Source: Tetradesmus obliquus | Taxonomy: Eukaryota > Chlorophyta > Chlorophyceae > Sphaeropleales > Scenedesmaceae | Direction: 5' to 3' | DNA: 64,000 nt | NCBI GenBank assembly: GCA_030272155.1 | Contig: CP126191.1 | Span: 248,001 to 312,000, forward strand | Shown here: in pieces, positions 41,777 to 53,416 of the stretch | Layout: each line of letters opens with the position of its first letter | Numbering within the stretch: the first letter of the stretch is position 1 | Position numbers and translations under genes: made by a program | The notes under the pieces: generated by a model | Told to the model about the DNA's origin: nothing | The model's input: the letters and a program-made list of their open reading frames with translations, nothing else | Databases searched by the model: none

Positions 41777-43433
41777 TGCGCTCGGTCATGCTCAGTGTAT
41801 GCTTGCTCAAGTGCAAGCAGTTGATGCATGGAGGTTGTATAGACCCGAACATGTGCAGCGGTGGTTTGCAGAGCTCACCGGACAAGTGTCAAGCCATGTC
41901 AACAGGACCATGACATATCTGGCAAGTTCCTTCTGCTCCTCCTTCTGCTGCTGCTGCTGCTGCTGACTCGTGCTGTCCTGTCCCACTTCTTCTCCTGCTG
42001 CTGCCACTGCAGAACTGGCCGCCGTGCTGCCCCTTCATCTACCACGACATCCGCGCGCAGGTGCCCTCCTGGAACCGCAGCTTTGTGCGCTTCACGTACC
42101 TGGTGGAGTTGATCAGCATCTTTGCCTTCTTCTACAACGCCATCATCATCCTGGCCACGCTCTTCGCGGGTGAGCCGGCAGCAGTGCAGTAGTTTCTGGG
42201 GCAACAGTTGCTGCTGGGGCGCAGCTTGGTGCAAGAAATGGCGATAGAGCAGCTGAGGCGGTGAGGGCAGGGGAGGGGCAGCAGGGTAGCATCATACAGC
42301 GCCATCATCATCCTGGCCACACTCTCCGCGTGTGTTGGGGGGGGGGAGGGGGTAGCGGCTTGCAGGCAGCAGCAGATGAGGGGCAGGACGGCTGCACCTG
42401 GCAGCTGCGCAGCCTGGCTTGCAGCGTGGTAGAGCAGCAGTGCAGCAGGCCCTGGGTGGCAGCTGCTGGTGGGGCGCAGCCTGGCTTGCATAGTTGATGG
42501 CACAGCAGCAGAGCAGCTGTCTTGCTGTTTGCAAAACTCATGTGGTTGGCGGTGGCGGCGTGACAGGCGATAGGCAGCATGACCAGGCATGCATAATGCA
42601 TCAGCGAGGATCTGCTGCTGATGTTCTCTGCGTAATGTTGCTGCTGCTGCTGCTGCCAGGCACCGGCCCCGGCATGACCTGGTGGTTCCTGTCCGTGCTG
42701 GCGCTGGTGCTGGGCGTGCCGCTGTCCTGGTGGCTGTTCTACAAGTCCGTGTTTGCCAGCGCGCAGACTGACGGGGCGACCTACAGCTACCTGCGCACCT
42801 TCATCCTGATCATGCTGCACATGGCGTGGTGCGTGTGGATGGTGCTGGCGCTGCCCAACCTGGGCAGCTTCTCGGGAGGTGAGGAGGGATGTTGCTGCTG
42901 CTGCTGCTGCTGCTGCTGTATGTTTCTGTTGGAAGGGACAGCTCTAGGGAGGTGAGGCGATGTACTAGGGTGGGCGGGAAGGGCGGTAGCTGCTGCTGCT
43001 GCTGCTGGTGGCTCCTGTCTGTGCTGGCGCTGGCGCTGCCGGACCTAGGCAGTTTCCCTGGGAGGCGAGGCAAGGCAGATCTGTTGGGAGTCAGGGGCCG
43101 CGGCTGCTGGCATACAATGACAGCGCAGCGCGTGCGTTTGACAGTGATTGCATCTCGGCAGGTACGCTAAGCGATCGCTCACTCGCTCAATCGCTGCTGC
43201 TGCTGCTGCTGCTGCTGCCAGGCGTGTTCCCCATGCTGGACATGTTCAAGGCCAACACCGGCAAGGGCATCGCGTTTGGCATCATGTACGTGATCAACAT
43301 CTGCCTGTGGGGCATTGCGGGGCTGGGCTGCTGGGTGGTGCTGGGCCTGGCGGTGACCAGCTACAGGCGGGGGGACACGCCACGCAGGGACTACGAGGCA
43401 CGCATGGGCGGCGTGCAGATGAACGCGGTGTGA
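41387..43433 (+). CDS. SCAMP: Secretory carrier-associated membrane protein
   Basis: This tetraspanning protein of post-Golgi and endosomal membranes takes part in vesicle recycling. Four exons fit: 41387-41704, 42013-42169, 42660-42878 and 43222-43433, with phases agreeing, giving 301 residues, the usual SCAMP length. The N-terminus has the NPF endocytic motif (residues 12-14) and a short coiled coil of REAELAR heptads near residues 80-100. NWPPCCPFIYHDI, the pre-membrane signature, follows directly. Four membrane helices run from LVELISIFAFFYNAIII through WWFLSVLALVLGVPLSWWLF and FILIMLHMAWCVWMVLAL to IMYVINICLWGIAGLGCWVV. A short tail ends in QMNAV. Ala and Gln runs enlarge the N-terminus slightly. 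Copies of exon 2 and exon 3 ends lie in the following introns. Confidence 0.95.
42141..42345 (+). repeat. Copied SCAMP exon 2 end
   Basis: The exon 2 tail coding AIIILATLFA (42141-42170) recurs at about 42300-42332 with three changes. It is followed by a G-rich run where the donor would be, which now reads GTGTTGGGG. Confidence 0.88.
42683..43065 (+). repeat. Copied SCAMP exon 3 parts
   Basis: Bases coding WWFLSVLALVLG and LALPNLGSFSG of exon 3 are echoed in one fused block at about 43003-43065, which reads like WWLLSVLALALPDLGSFPG. A third short echo of GGGAGGTGAGG lies near 42948-42960. Confidence 0.8.
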
Positions 43434-44444
43434 GGCGTTAGAGCCGGATGGTTTGTTGACAGTTGCGACATGATGATGGCTGAACAGGTTGAAGCAGCAG
43501 AAGCAGCAGCAGCAGCAGCAGAGCATGGGGTGGTGGTCAGCTGCAGGTGCTGCCGCAGCCGAGGCCGCAGCATGCAGTGCTTGACACGGCTGCTGCTGCT
43601 GCTATGGTTACCGCAGTGCTGCTGGTTGGTTGCGTTGTGTTGTGTCATGCTTTTGGTGGGGCAGCATGTTGCCAGCAGTGCGGTAGTTTGAGCTCGCTGG
43701 CGCCTCGCGAGTCAGTGTCATAGGGTGTACTGCTGCAGATGCCGGCAGCAAGTGTCAGCAAGGGTGAGGAGTGTGCGCTGCAGCTGGACTGCAGGGCTGT
43801 AGCTGTTGAGGGTTTGCAAGGACTCCTGCGAGTATGTTGCTTATCAAAGCTGATGACCTGCTGCCGCGTTATGGGGCAGTGGGCGTGGTGTGGTATGGTG
43901 TGGATTGTTCTGGTGGGGGTCCTGTTCTGGTGCTTGTGTTTCGGACAACCTGCTCGGAATCAGGGTGTTGTGTGCGCACATGCGTGCTTCAGCAATGCGG
44001 CCGCTAGTCAGTACAAGCACGCTGTTGCGTGCTGTGCAGTTTACAGCAGTTGTGTTGCTGAGTGTTTGGTGTTGGGCATCGTGCTTGCAGGTGGTTGCTG
44101 GTGTGATGAGCCTTTTCTGGTAACTCGGCGCTGGTGTGGTGGGCTTCCGTTTTGTGCGTGTAAGCCTGGTTGACCTGTGGCCAGCTGCACGCGGCATCAC
44201 TTGTGACTGGGCCACCACTAAACTTTGGAAGTTGAAGCATGTGACAACAGCCTGTTACTTGACTGGAGGGTGCTGGTTTTATTCAGGCAGCAATGGAACA
44301 TGCGAGGCTGTTCGACGGCGTGAACACTGAGGTTAAGAGTAATCCGTAACCTGCAGATCATCGGCCGGTGAGAACGTGCATCCGGAACAGTACCAGCAAG
44401 CAATTGTGAACTGCAAGTTCCTCCTGCCTGATCTACACACCTGC
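43434..44444. other. Intergenic
   Basis: No gene is supported. The stretch contains one CAG run near 43493-43520, which follows the SCAMP stop and may be its 3' untranslated region. Confidence 0.5.
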
Positions 44445-46125
44445 ATGATGGCTGCTGCCAATGATGGCTTTGCGGCAAAAACAAAATCGATATTTGGTGT
44501 CTTAGGCGATGCGGGGGGTTGGCAGCTGAACACAGCGCAGGGCTTCAGGCCAGGAGCAGAGGACCGAGACAGCAGCGAGGAAGAGGAAGCAGCAGCGCCA
44601 CAGTCCCTACCAGGTGATCTAATCTTTGCTGGAAAAGCATCAAGCCAGTCAGAGGCCGCATGCATGCTGTCTGGCAGCAGCTGCCTGATGCTGCTGGTCT
44701 GCCGCTGCTGCTGTTGCCAGACAGCAATGTGCATCCCAGCATGGCTGAAGCTATGGTGTGCGTTCCGATTACATCACGTTCAGGTGGTGCTTCAGCTGCT
44801 GGCTGGTCATGCCACCTGCTGAAGCACTTTGCAAGTCATGGCCGCAGCCATCTGGGCAATGCATGCACGCGTGCCTCCCCTGTTGCGTAGCTGCCACAGC
44901 CCACAACCTCCTATTCACCCATGCCACACACATCCACACCCCTTTCTCATACATATAACCATGGTTACGTACACATGCAACACAATGCTCAACCTTTGGG
45001 TGCAACACCACCTCCAACCCTAAGAATACCATGATCTCAGGTGCTGTGGGCTTAGATGACGAGGCAGCAGAGGAGGAGGCATTATGCAGAGCCCGTGCCT
45101 TGTTTGCATATCCGTGCTCCTCTCAAGCTGCTGCAACATGCCGCCCATGTACTTACAGTTTTGCGACGCCAACTGACTTAATGCGCCCGCAAATCACCCC
45201 CCCCCTGGCACATGTTTATGCTTAGGTGCTGTGGGCTCAGATGACGAGGCAGCAGAAGAGGAGGCAACCTACAGAGCACATGCCTCCTGCGCATACCGCC
45301 GCGCATTTGAAGCAGAGCCCGAAGAAGATGAGTTTGACAGGCAGGCGGCAGGCGGCGGCAGCAGCAGCGGGGCTGCTGGCGATGCGGCGGGTTGTGGTGG
45401 GGCAGATGACGAGTACAGTTTGAGGGCGAGTGACAGCAGGGCGTGGCGGCGGCAGATGCGCAACATGGAGGTGAGGAGGGTTGCCCAGGCACAGCAGCAG
45501 CAGTGTATGCACGCAGCAGCTGCTGCTAGGTAGCTTGTTGGGTGGTGTGCGGCATGTGCATGTGTATGCACGCAGCAGCAGGCGTAGCATGGAGGTGAGC
45601 GCGGACATAATGCAGCAGCATCACCTGCTGGAGTTATATACTGCCGGCTGGGCAATGATCGGCATGCGTACGATGTGTATGTGCAGAGTGACTGCAGGCA
45701 CAGAACCAAACAGTGGCTGCAGTGGGGAAACAGCAGCAGCCGCAGCTTTTGTGCGCCTGCGATGTAGCGGTGTGTCAGCAGCAGCTGGCTGCCGCAAACA
45801 GAGCAGCTCATGCATCAGGGGGCGGTTCAGTTCGACAAGGTCACGCGCTGGCAGGTGACCATGGCACCTGTGAGTTGCTTGTGCTGTGGCATGCTGCTGA
45901 GTCGCAGGTGCTTGAAGACAATGCCTTTGACCGCATGCACAGCCAGCGCTTCAGCCAGCAGCAGCAGCAGCAGCAGCAGCTACTGGAGGAGCCTGCAGGG
46001 CCTGAGGAGGAAGCAACAGAGCCACAAGCAGCAGCAGCAGCAATGGATGTAGATGATGCAACAGACTTGCCAGAGCTTGAGGCCCCTGCAGCAGCCACAG
46101 CAGCGGCAGCAGCAACAGCAGCAGG

Positions 46126-46165
<40 letters not shown>

Positions 46166-46621
46166 GCCAAGCGGCACAAGCCCAGCCTCGGTCAGGTGTG
46201 GGTGCCACCTCATCGGCGGCCTAACTACAAGTAAGCGGGCAGCAGCAGCAGCAGCAGCCGTGGTGAGGCCTTGCAGCAGCACACACTAGCAGCACAGGGT
46301 ATCCTGATGCCTGGTGCAAGCTCGCACCAACTTGATCCCCGCAAAACTGTCGCGGCATGAATTGCTGTCACAAACATCGTGTAAGCCGCACCATGCTTGT
46401 TACAGCTCCTTCTGCTGCGATAGTGTTGTGGGGAGCACGTTGCAGTACGTGGCGCATCACACTACATCAAATGCACTGCCAGCTTGCGCCGGCAGTGTTT
46501 GCAGCTTCTGTTTGCACATGGCTGCTGTCTGTGACCGCATCTGCCAGCTTGTGCAAGTGTAGAAGCTCTGGTTGTCTGCTGATGTCTTCGTTTCTGCTGC
46601 TGCGCAGGCCCGCAGATGCAG

Positions 46622-46683
<62 letters not shown>

Positions 46684-48129
46684 GGGGAGCACCACCCGCA
46701 GCAGGTACAGCAGCAACCGCATCAACGCAGGGTCAGGTTTGCTGACGCTGCAGAAGCAGACGCCAGCCCCGGTCAGCAGCAGCAGCAGCAGCAGCAGCAG
46801 AATGGCCACTACAGCAATGGATGGGGTGGTGCTGGCGGTAGGGCAGGCAGGGGTGGCAGGGGCAGCAGAGGCAGCAGGGGCAGGGGAAGGGGTGTGCCAG
46901 ACCATGTGGCTAACCCCCACAGGTATACAGTGTACACACTTGATGAGCCGCTGCTGGTTGGTGGGGGAGGTGGGGACGAGGCAGCAGCAAACGAACGAGC
47001 GGCGGCAGCAGCAGTGGCTGCAGCAGCAGCGGCTGGTGGCGGGGCAGCAGGGCGGCAGCTGCACAGCAGGCGGCAAGCCGAGCAGCAGGTGGGGCAGCCA
47101 CATGCTGTTGCATGATGTGGTAGCTTGCTGCATTGCTGTTGTGGTGCTTATTGGCGATGACGCATGTGCACTCAAACAGTGTGCGTTGCTTGCACAGTGG
47201 TGTGCCATGCAGCTCTCGAGTCAAGCACTGTACAAGCCCACTGCTGTCGCCGGAGACTTCGAACAGGCTGCATTGCACTGCCTGTGAAACCAGCAGTTGC
47301 TGTTTCCTGTTGCCGAGCTGTTGAGCCTGCTCACGATCTCCTTGCTGTTGCTGCTGCCGCTGCTGCTGCTACCGCTGCTGCTGCTGCCTCCGCCCCTCAG
47401 GCGTCACTGCATGAGTGGGGCACTGGAGAGGATGCGCCCATGATGCTGGATGCACCACCGCCTGTGCCTGTGCAGGCAGCAGCAGCAGCAGCAGCAGCTC
47501 CAGGTGCTGCTGGGGACGCTGCTGCTGCTGTTGAGCCTCCTGCAGCGGGTTCTATCAAGTTCCAGCCACGCAGTGAGTGTCCTCATTTAGGGCAACAGTG
47601 CGCGGCTGCATGCTGCATGGCTGCAGCCAGCACTAGCGTACGGTTGAGGATTTGGGACTGCTGGACCACGAATGTTTACATGACTTTAAAGCAGTTGCGC
47701 TTTGTGTATTTGTCAGCCGTGCAGCTTGGTATGCCATGCTGCAGGATTTGTTGTCAGCAGTCTAACAGATGCCTGTCACAGGTGTACAGCTGCATGTCCA
47801 GTGTGCTGCACTTTGGAACGGTCAGCTGCAGTTGCGGTCATCCTGCTGCACGCGCATGCAATTGGCTGCCCGCTCTAGCCGGCCATCCTGCGTATCCATC
47901 TTGCCCACTACGTGTGCTGCTTGCAGGCAAGCGTGTATGCAAAGACGCAGATGCTCCTGAGCAAGGTCGTGCAGCGCCTGCAGCAGCAGCAGCAGCGGCA
48001 GCCAGGGGTGCATTCCTGCAAGATGAAGAGGATCCTGGTGGTGCCCAGGACGTTGACCAGCCAGCAGCAGCAGCAGGCAAAGCTCGGAAAGGCAACCGGC
48101 AGTACAGGAGCAGACCTCAGGATGACTGA
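44445..48129 (+). CDS. TSSC4: TSSC4-like U5 snRNP assembly factor
   Basis: TSSC4 proteins bind PRPF8 and help rebuild the U5 and tri-snRNP of the spliceosome. Six exons fit: 44445-44613, 45226-45470, 45908-46230, 46608-47088, 47401-47572 and 47927-48129, all in phase, giving 530 residues. Family landmarks are FAAKTKSIFGVL near the N-terminus, an acidic middle (EPEEDEFD), RRVRFADA, the core VPDHVANPHRYTVYTLDEP, which parallels the VPDY..HPERWTKYSL block of human TSSC4, and a late SIKFQPR and a basic tail (KARKGNRQYRSR). Long poly-Gln and poly-Ala runs and a Gly/Arg-rich patch (GGRGSRGSRGRGRG) inflate it. ATGs at 44445 and 44448 are adjacent; the first was taken. The family match rests on remembered motifs in disordered protein, so it is good but not certain. 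Confidence 0.78.
45036..45300 (+). repeat. Copied TSSC4 exon 2 start
   Basis: The first 60 or so bases of exon 2 with its acceptor (GGTGCTGTGGGCTCAGATGA from 45225) are preceded by a near copy at 45036-45105, whose own acceptor is CTCAG. A shorter echo of the exon 2 end (ATGGAGGTGAG) lies at 45590-45600. Confidence 0.88.
46615..46682 (+). repeat. Long CAG tract coding poly-Gln
   Basis: About 22 uninterrupted CAG units lie at the start of TSSC4-like exon 4 and are read as Gln. Confidence 0.95.
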
Positions 48130-50381
48130 GGGCCAGCGCTGCCGGTCACCGACACAAGTTGTGTCGTGCTCAGTATGTGTTGGTATGTTGTCTCATACGG
48201 GCGTGCAATGCACTGCCAGGTCATGAACTGGCCATTCAATTTGAGCCCTTGTCTTTCACAATGCTGTCGGAAGGTGTTGTGCTGCACCACCTCTGCCAGC
48301 CTGGCAGTGCCAGGTTTCGGGTTGATCTATAATTGATGCAGTGACGAGTGCTCAGGTATACGTTGCTTTAAGCTAGTGCAAGAAGTATTTTTGCAATTCT
48401 TTCATCTCGTGCAACGTCTCCGTTCGTGGCTGCACTCAGTCGCAGTGACTGCGACAGCCTACCAGCACGGAATGACCTGCATGCACGTGATAACCCAGGC
48501 TATTCAGCGGTGGAGGATTTCCTCCATTTGGCATTATCTTGCAATATGCGCACTTGCAGCGGTTCCGCAAGGGCTAGAATGAAACGTCTTCGTACTTGCC
48601 ATACTTTTCAAGCCGGCGCTGGCCTCCTGCGCCCTAAACGGGCTTCAGGGCGGAACCGTTGTGCGACAGTTGGCGCGCCAGAACCGCCGATGCACGCATC
48701 AGTAGCGAAATACAGCTCCTTATGTGAAATTGCAAACTTTTTATCAGACGCTTGCATGTTGAAACTACCTGGCCACCACGGCAGGACGTGGGCTCCGTGC
48801 TTTTGGCGAGTGAGCACTGGCGCGAACAGATGTGTGCCACTGGAGGGAGCTGAAGGTAGGCAGCACGCACCGAACTTGCCGCAGCTCAGCCGTGGCCCTG
48901 AATTCAGATCCAGAGCCATCACCTTTTGCGGAGGATCCTGACATGACACGACCAGGTCGAACACTTCAAAGTACGCCCTCAGCAGGATGGCAGTTGCCAA
49001 CGATTAACATGGTCAACTGGGCAGCACAAACAGTTTTGCCAAGAACGTAGCAGGATATCACTGTGTGAATGAGCATCTTGCACTCGACAGGCACATTGCA
49101 TGCAGTCCTGTACAGGACTACAGGATTACATGTAATCGTGTGCGATCTGCCAATGGCTGTCTTTGTTGCACAGTCTTGGACAAAATAAGAAACTCATGCA
49201 GCAAGTCACACGCATCATGATCAGGCAAGCCAACTTTGAGCCTACGCTCCTCCGTGTGCATTTCAGAAGAAGGGGCAAGGACAGGCACCTAGCCCTGGAT
49301 GCAGCAGCCATGAGAGCGCCTGATAAACGGCCAACAACACGTGCTTGTGATCATAATTTAATGCGGTTTATCCATGTTATAGTGATGCTGTGCGCCAGAT
49401 CTACCCTGGCCCCGCTGCATGTCACACACTGGCGGGCATGATTACCAAGCAGTGCATCAGCACGACACCAGCTGACGTGGCTCCAGTGGGTGGCCTCAGC
49501 TATGCACTGATAACGAGCCATGTGAAAACTGCAAATCCCGATCCCGAACCTGCATCACAAGGCTACCTCGCCGCTGCCATCAGTGCTGATGAGCTATCTT
49601 TGGATCCAGCAGGCATACAGTAACGCCTGCACGATCACCATGATACCTGCACTGTCGCATGATGGCATTGCTGTTGATGAGACATCCATGTCAGCCAACT
49701 GCTCAGCCAATCGTGATACTAATTTGGCCACAAAACCACAAGCAAAAGCCATGCAGTGTAATGTATTGCAGGCATGCTGCCAGATGCAGTAGTGGGTGTG
49801 ATCAAACAACTGAGGCAACCATGCCAAGCAGAACCCATGTAAGCTTCCTTCAAACACCAAAGCCTGCAGCAAATCAAACAAGCTGATGCTGTGCATGTCT
49901 GACCACGGTGTCTGCATGCACCCATGCATCCTCTGTGATGCTTCGAAGTGCACTCCTGTAACCCGTTATATAACGCATAATTATTCGGCAGATCCCATGA
50001 CATGTATCAGACATGCTCTCCGTCTATGTGCAGTGATTCAAAAGCATGCCGGTTGAGTGCAGTCAATGCCAGCCACAGCTCACCGCCTGCAGCTGTACTA
50101 CTCATATCGTATTGGCTGCAATGCTAGTTTAGCACTCTGTTGCAGGCTGCGCCAGCTGCCTGCATGGCTTGCTGCTGCTGCTTGGCCCTGCGGCAGGCCA
50201 TGGACTGGTCTCGCCACCCGCAGCGCGTGCAGTTGGTTGCCCCTGGCGCTTACTGCATCGCTGCTGTTGCGCACTGCAGCAGGGCTTCGCCAGGGTGACT
50301 GGCCTCACGCCACCCGCAGCGCGTGCAAACACCTGTGCCTGATGCCTCCTGCACCAATACTGTGGAGCACTGCAGCAAACT
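48130..50381. other. Gene-poor stretch
   Basis: This stretch is less repetitive and AT-richer than its flanks, and no gene is supported. A minus-strand frame of 130 codons at 48608-49000 has ordinary amino acid composition but no recognisable motif. It may be a decayed gene or element. The last 180 bases contain copies of the terminal exon of the PQQ gene. Confidence 0.5.
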
Positions 50382-50449
50382 TCACGCCACCCTCAATGCG
50401 TGCAGCTGGTTGCCACGCTGGCCCAGGCCAAAGTTGAGGTAGCCGCTGC
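50203..50449 (-). repeat. Copies of the PQQ gene C-terminal end
   Basis: The final coding block (RGNQLHALRVA and TGA, ending at 50382) is followed on the minus strand by two copies. One at about 50306-50333 still ends LHALRVA plus TGA; the other at about 50203-50240 codes RGNQLHALRVA without the stop. Confidence 0.88.
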
Positions 50450-53383
50450 CTGCAGTTGCATTGGTGCACAGAATTGTGTGTTGATGCAATGGCAGCACAT
50501 GGCACTGGAGACAGCAGCAAATCAGCAACAGACGGCCCAGCTGCTGCGCTGGGCATTGCACATGGTAAAATATGCCTTCCAGCGACAAACGCAGACAAGC
50601 AGTAGCAGCAGCACCAAAGTGCAGGTGCAGTCCCAGCCAGCTACAATGTGCTGTCCCAATACCTGTCTCCAAACTAACTTGCGCTACAGCAAACAACGCT
50701 GGCTGGGTCCAGCAGCAAATAATTTGCACCTGCAAAAACCTTCCCTCGAGCCACGCTGGGGCCGCAGCCGAGTGTGGCCCCTGTTGAAAAGTTGCCCAGC
50801 AGCCGCCCAGTAGCAGCCTTCAGGTAGAACAGGCTGCCTGCTGCATCCATGCTGGCATAGTACACCACGCCGTTGGCGACTGTCATTGGGGCTTGGCTGC
50901 GGGCATTCTGAGGCGGCACGGATGTGTCCCCTGCACAGGTGCAGCAGCAGCAACAGCAGCAGCAGCAGCAGCAGCAGTTCAGCTAGCTTCTTGCTGTGCT
51001 GCCTTGCTCACACACTGGCTTTTCAGAACCAGCAGCTGCATAGAAAGGTTGCTTCTGCCGGGACTGCGGGTGCAGGGAGACATCTGCCTGCTGACGAAAG
51101 CACATACAACCCTCACTTGCACTGGCAAAAACCAGCAACCCCTTGATATGGTCAGGGAAGGCAGCAGCGTCATTTGAATGCTTTGCTCACAGTGCATTGT
51201 AAAAGCTGATAAAAGCGCATGCAAAGCGCCTGGCGCACTGGCATTTAGACATTGCTCTTGTCATACTCAAGGGAGCAAGCAGCATTACTTTTGCGCTCAC
51301 AGTGCATCGTGGGGTTGGCAAACGTCCACAGCAGCTTGCCGCTGAATGCATCCACAGCAGCAGCAAGGCCTCCCTTGGTACTGGCAGGAGGTGCTGCTGC
51401 ACCCGGTGTGTTTGGCACTGCCTTCATCTGTGTGAGGTCCACTGACACACCGTTGGCGTTGTTGTTGGAGACGTAGATGCGCTGCGAGTCCGCAGCACTG
51501 TGGGTGTGGTGAGGCAGGAGCAGCAATGGCAGCGGCAGCGGCGGCAGCAGCAGCTCAGCTCTAGCTTGGCAAGCAGGTCTGTCATGTGCTGTGGCTTCAT
51601 ACACGCAGCAGACCCCATACAAGGCGCACAGGACTCCTCAAGCACGAATGTACGCTGGGGCAGGCACCCTCGTTTATCTGTCAAGCTGTGCACACAGGCC
51701 TACTGGGCATGATGCCAGCAGCAGCAGCAGCAGCAGCTGCAGCAGTTCCTGCAGCAGCCGCCTCACCTGCTCCACTGCATGCCGCCCATGAGCCCACATG
51801 GCCCCACCTGCTGATGTGCATGTACAATTATCAGGCAAAGTCATCCAGCACTATTTGAAATATACGTCAAAGTCACCGCAGCCAGTCCTACAACACTTGC
51901 TTTTTGTAAAGATTTACGCCCTCACCTGCCCCACTGCATGCCTCCCACCAGGCCGCCCGGCCCCACCTGCAGGGACCAGTCCACGCTGCCGTCACGAGGC
52001 CGCAGCGCCCACACCCAACCAGACTTCTGGCCTGAGAGAGCAGCAGCAGCAGCATGCGTGGTTGGGTATGCCAGCAGCGGCACGTGTCATTGATTATGGC
52101 AGCAGCAGCAGCAGCAGCAGCACGTGTGATTGGTTATGGCAGCAGCAGCAGCACATGTGGTTGGTTATGGCAGCAGCAGCGTGTATGACCCGCTGCAGGT
52201 GATGCTCACATCTGCCTCCCCCACAGCAGACCGATGGCAAGCAGCATCATTAACACTCACATATGTGCATGGGACTCCTGGGGCAGGAAACCTCTGCGCC
52301 ACACCCCCCCCCCTGTACTTAGTTGCTCACAGTGTGGCAAAGACAGGAGCACGTGGCAGGCATGATTCCACCAATTTCATTACCAATGCTGCCACACGAA
52401 ACCATGCCATGGTGTGTGCATCTCACCTGCCACCACCAGCTGCTTGCAGGCGCCAGCCTTGCAGGTTTTGACCAGCATGGGTGCCTGGGCAAAGTCATAA
52501 TCAGGGCTGGCAGCAGCAGCACGGCGCAGACAGCACGACAGGGAAAGCAGCAGCAACAGCAGCAGAACAGGCTGGAGTTAGTTGACAACGTACACACACA
52601 CGGCATGGGGGACATGCCGAGTAACCCATCAGCAACGACAGCTATTGCTGCTTCTGCTGCTGTGGTTGCTGCTCTTGCACTGCTGGCTGTGCAGACATCC
52701 TTCGGGCTCAATACCGCTGCAGCACACTGCTGCTGCTGCCATGGCCTCGTCACCTCTGTAAGCCTCATGTTGCTGCTGCTGCTGCTGCTGCTGCTCACCT
52801 GTTGAGGTCAGGGCACGCCTCCTTGTTGTTGCTGTACAGGCAGGCCGCGTTCCAGGCGTCAGGGCCCCCAAGCTGCTTCGCCCACCTGGCACACAGCAGC
52901 AGCAGCAGCAGCAGCAGCAGCCACACGCAGCAACAGCTGCACTCAATGAGATGCACCCGGCGACACAACCTGCTGCCAGCCTTTTTGCAAGCATGAATAC
53001 AGTCGGCACTGGAAAGCATTGGCTGCCAGCCGCATTGGCTCGCCCCCCCCCCCTGCCTAATGAGCATATCATTGGCTCCTCAAACAGGCGAGGTTACTTG
53101 TAACTCCCAGGCTGTGGCTGCCAGTGGAGGCTGTGTGGGTCCAGTACATGGCCAGCTCTGTGATGGTACTGTTGCACAAACAGCTGCTGCACTTCATATG
53201 TCTAACAGGGTGCCCCCAGCCTCACCTGACTGCACCCGTCTCCATGTCCAATGCGACCATGCAGTTGTGGTAGTTGCCCTGGCCATATTTAGCTTCACAG
53301 GCCAGGTGCTGCTGCATGTTCTCTACTGTGAGGTCACCGATAGCCTGGTGGCACTGCGCAAGCACCTTGGGGATCTCTGCAGC

Positions 53384-53416
<33 letters not shown>

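Noticed and set aside
46462-47208. Minus-strand frame of 248 codons rich in Leu
   Set aside because: It is the antisense of the poly-Gln and Gly/Arg exon of the TSSC4-like gene.
50674-50729. Read-through end of the PQQ gene (ANYLLLDPASVV)
   Set aside because: Splicing at the donor after 50730 to 50449 gives the expected GYLNFGLG...LHALRVA ending; the read-through is intronic.
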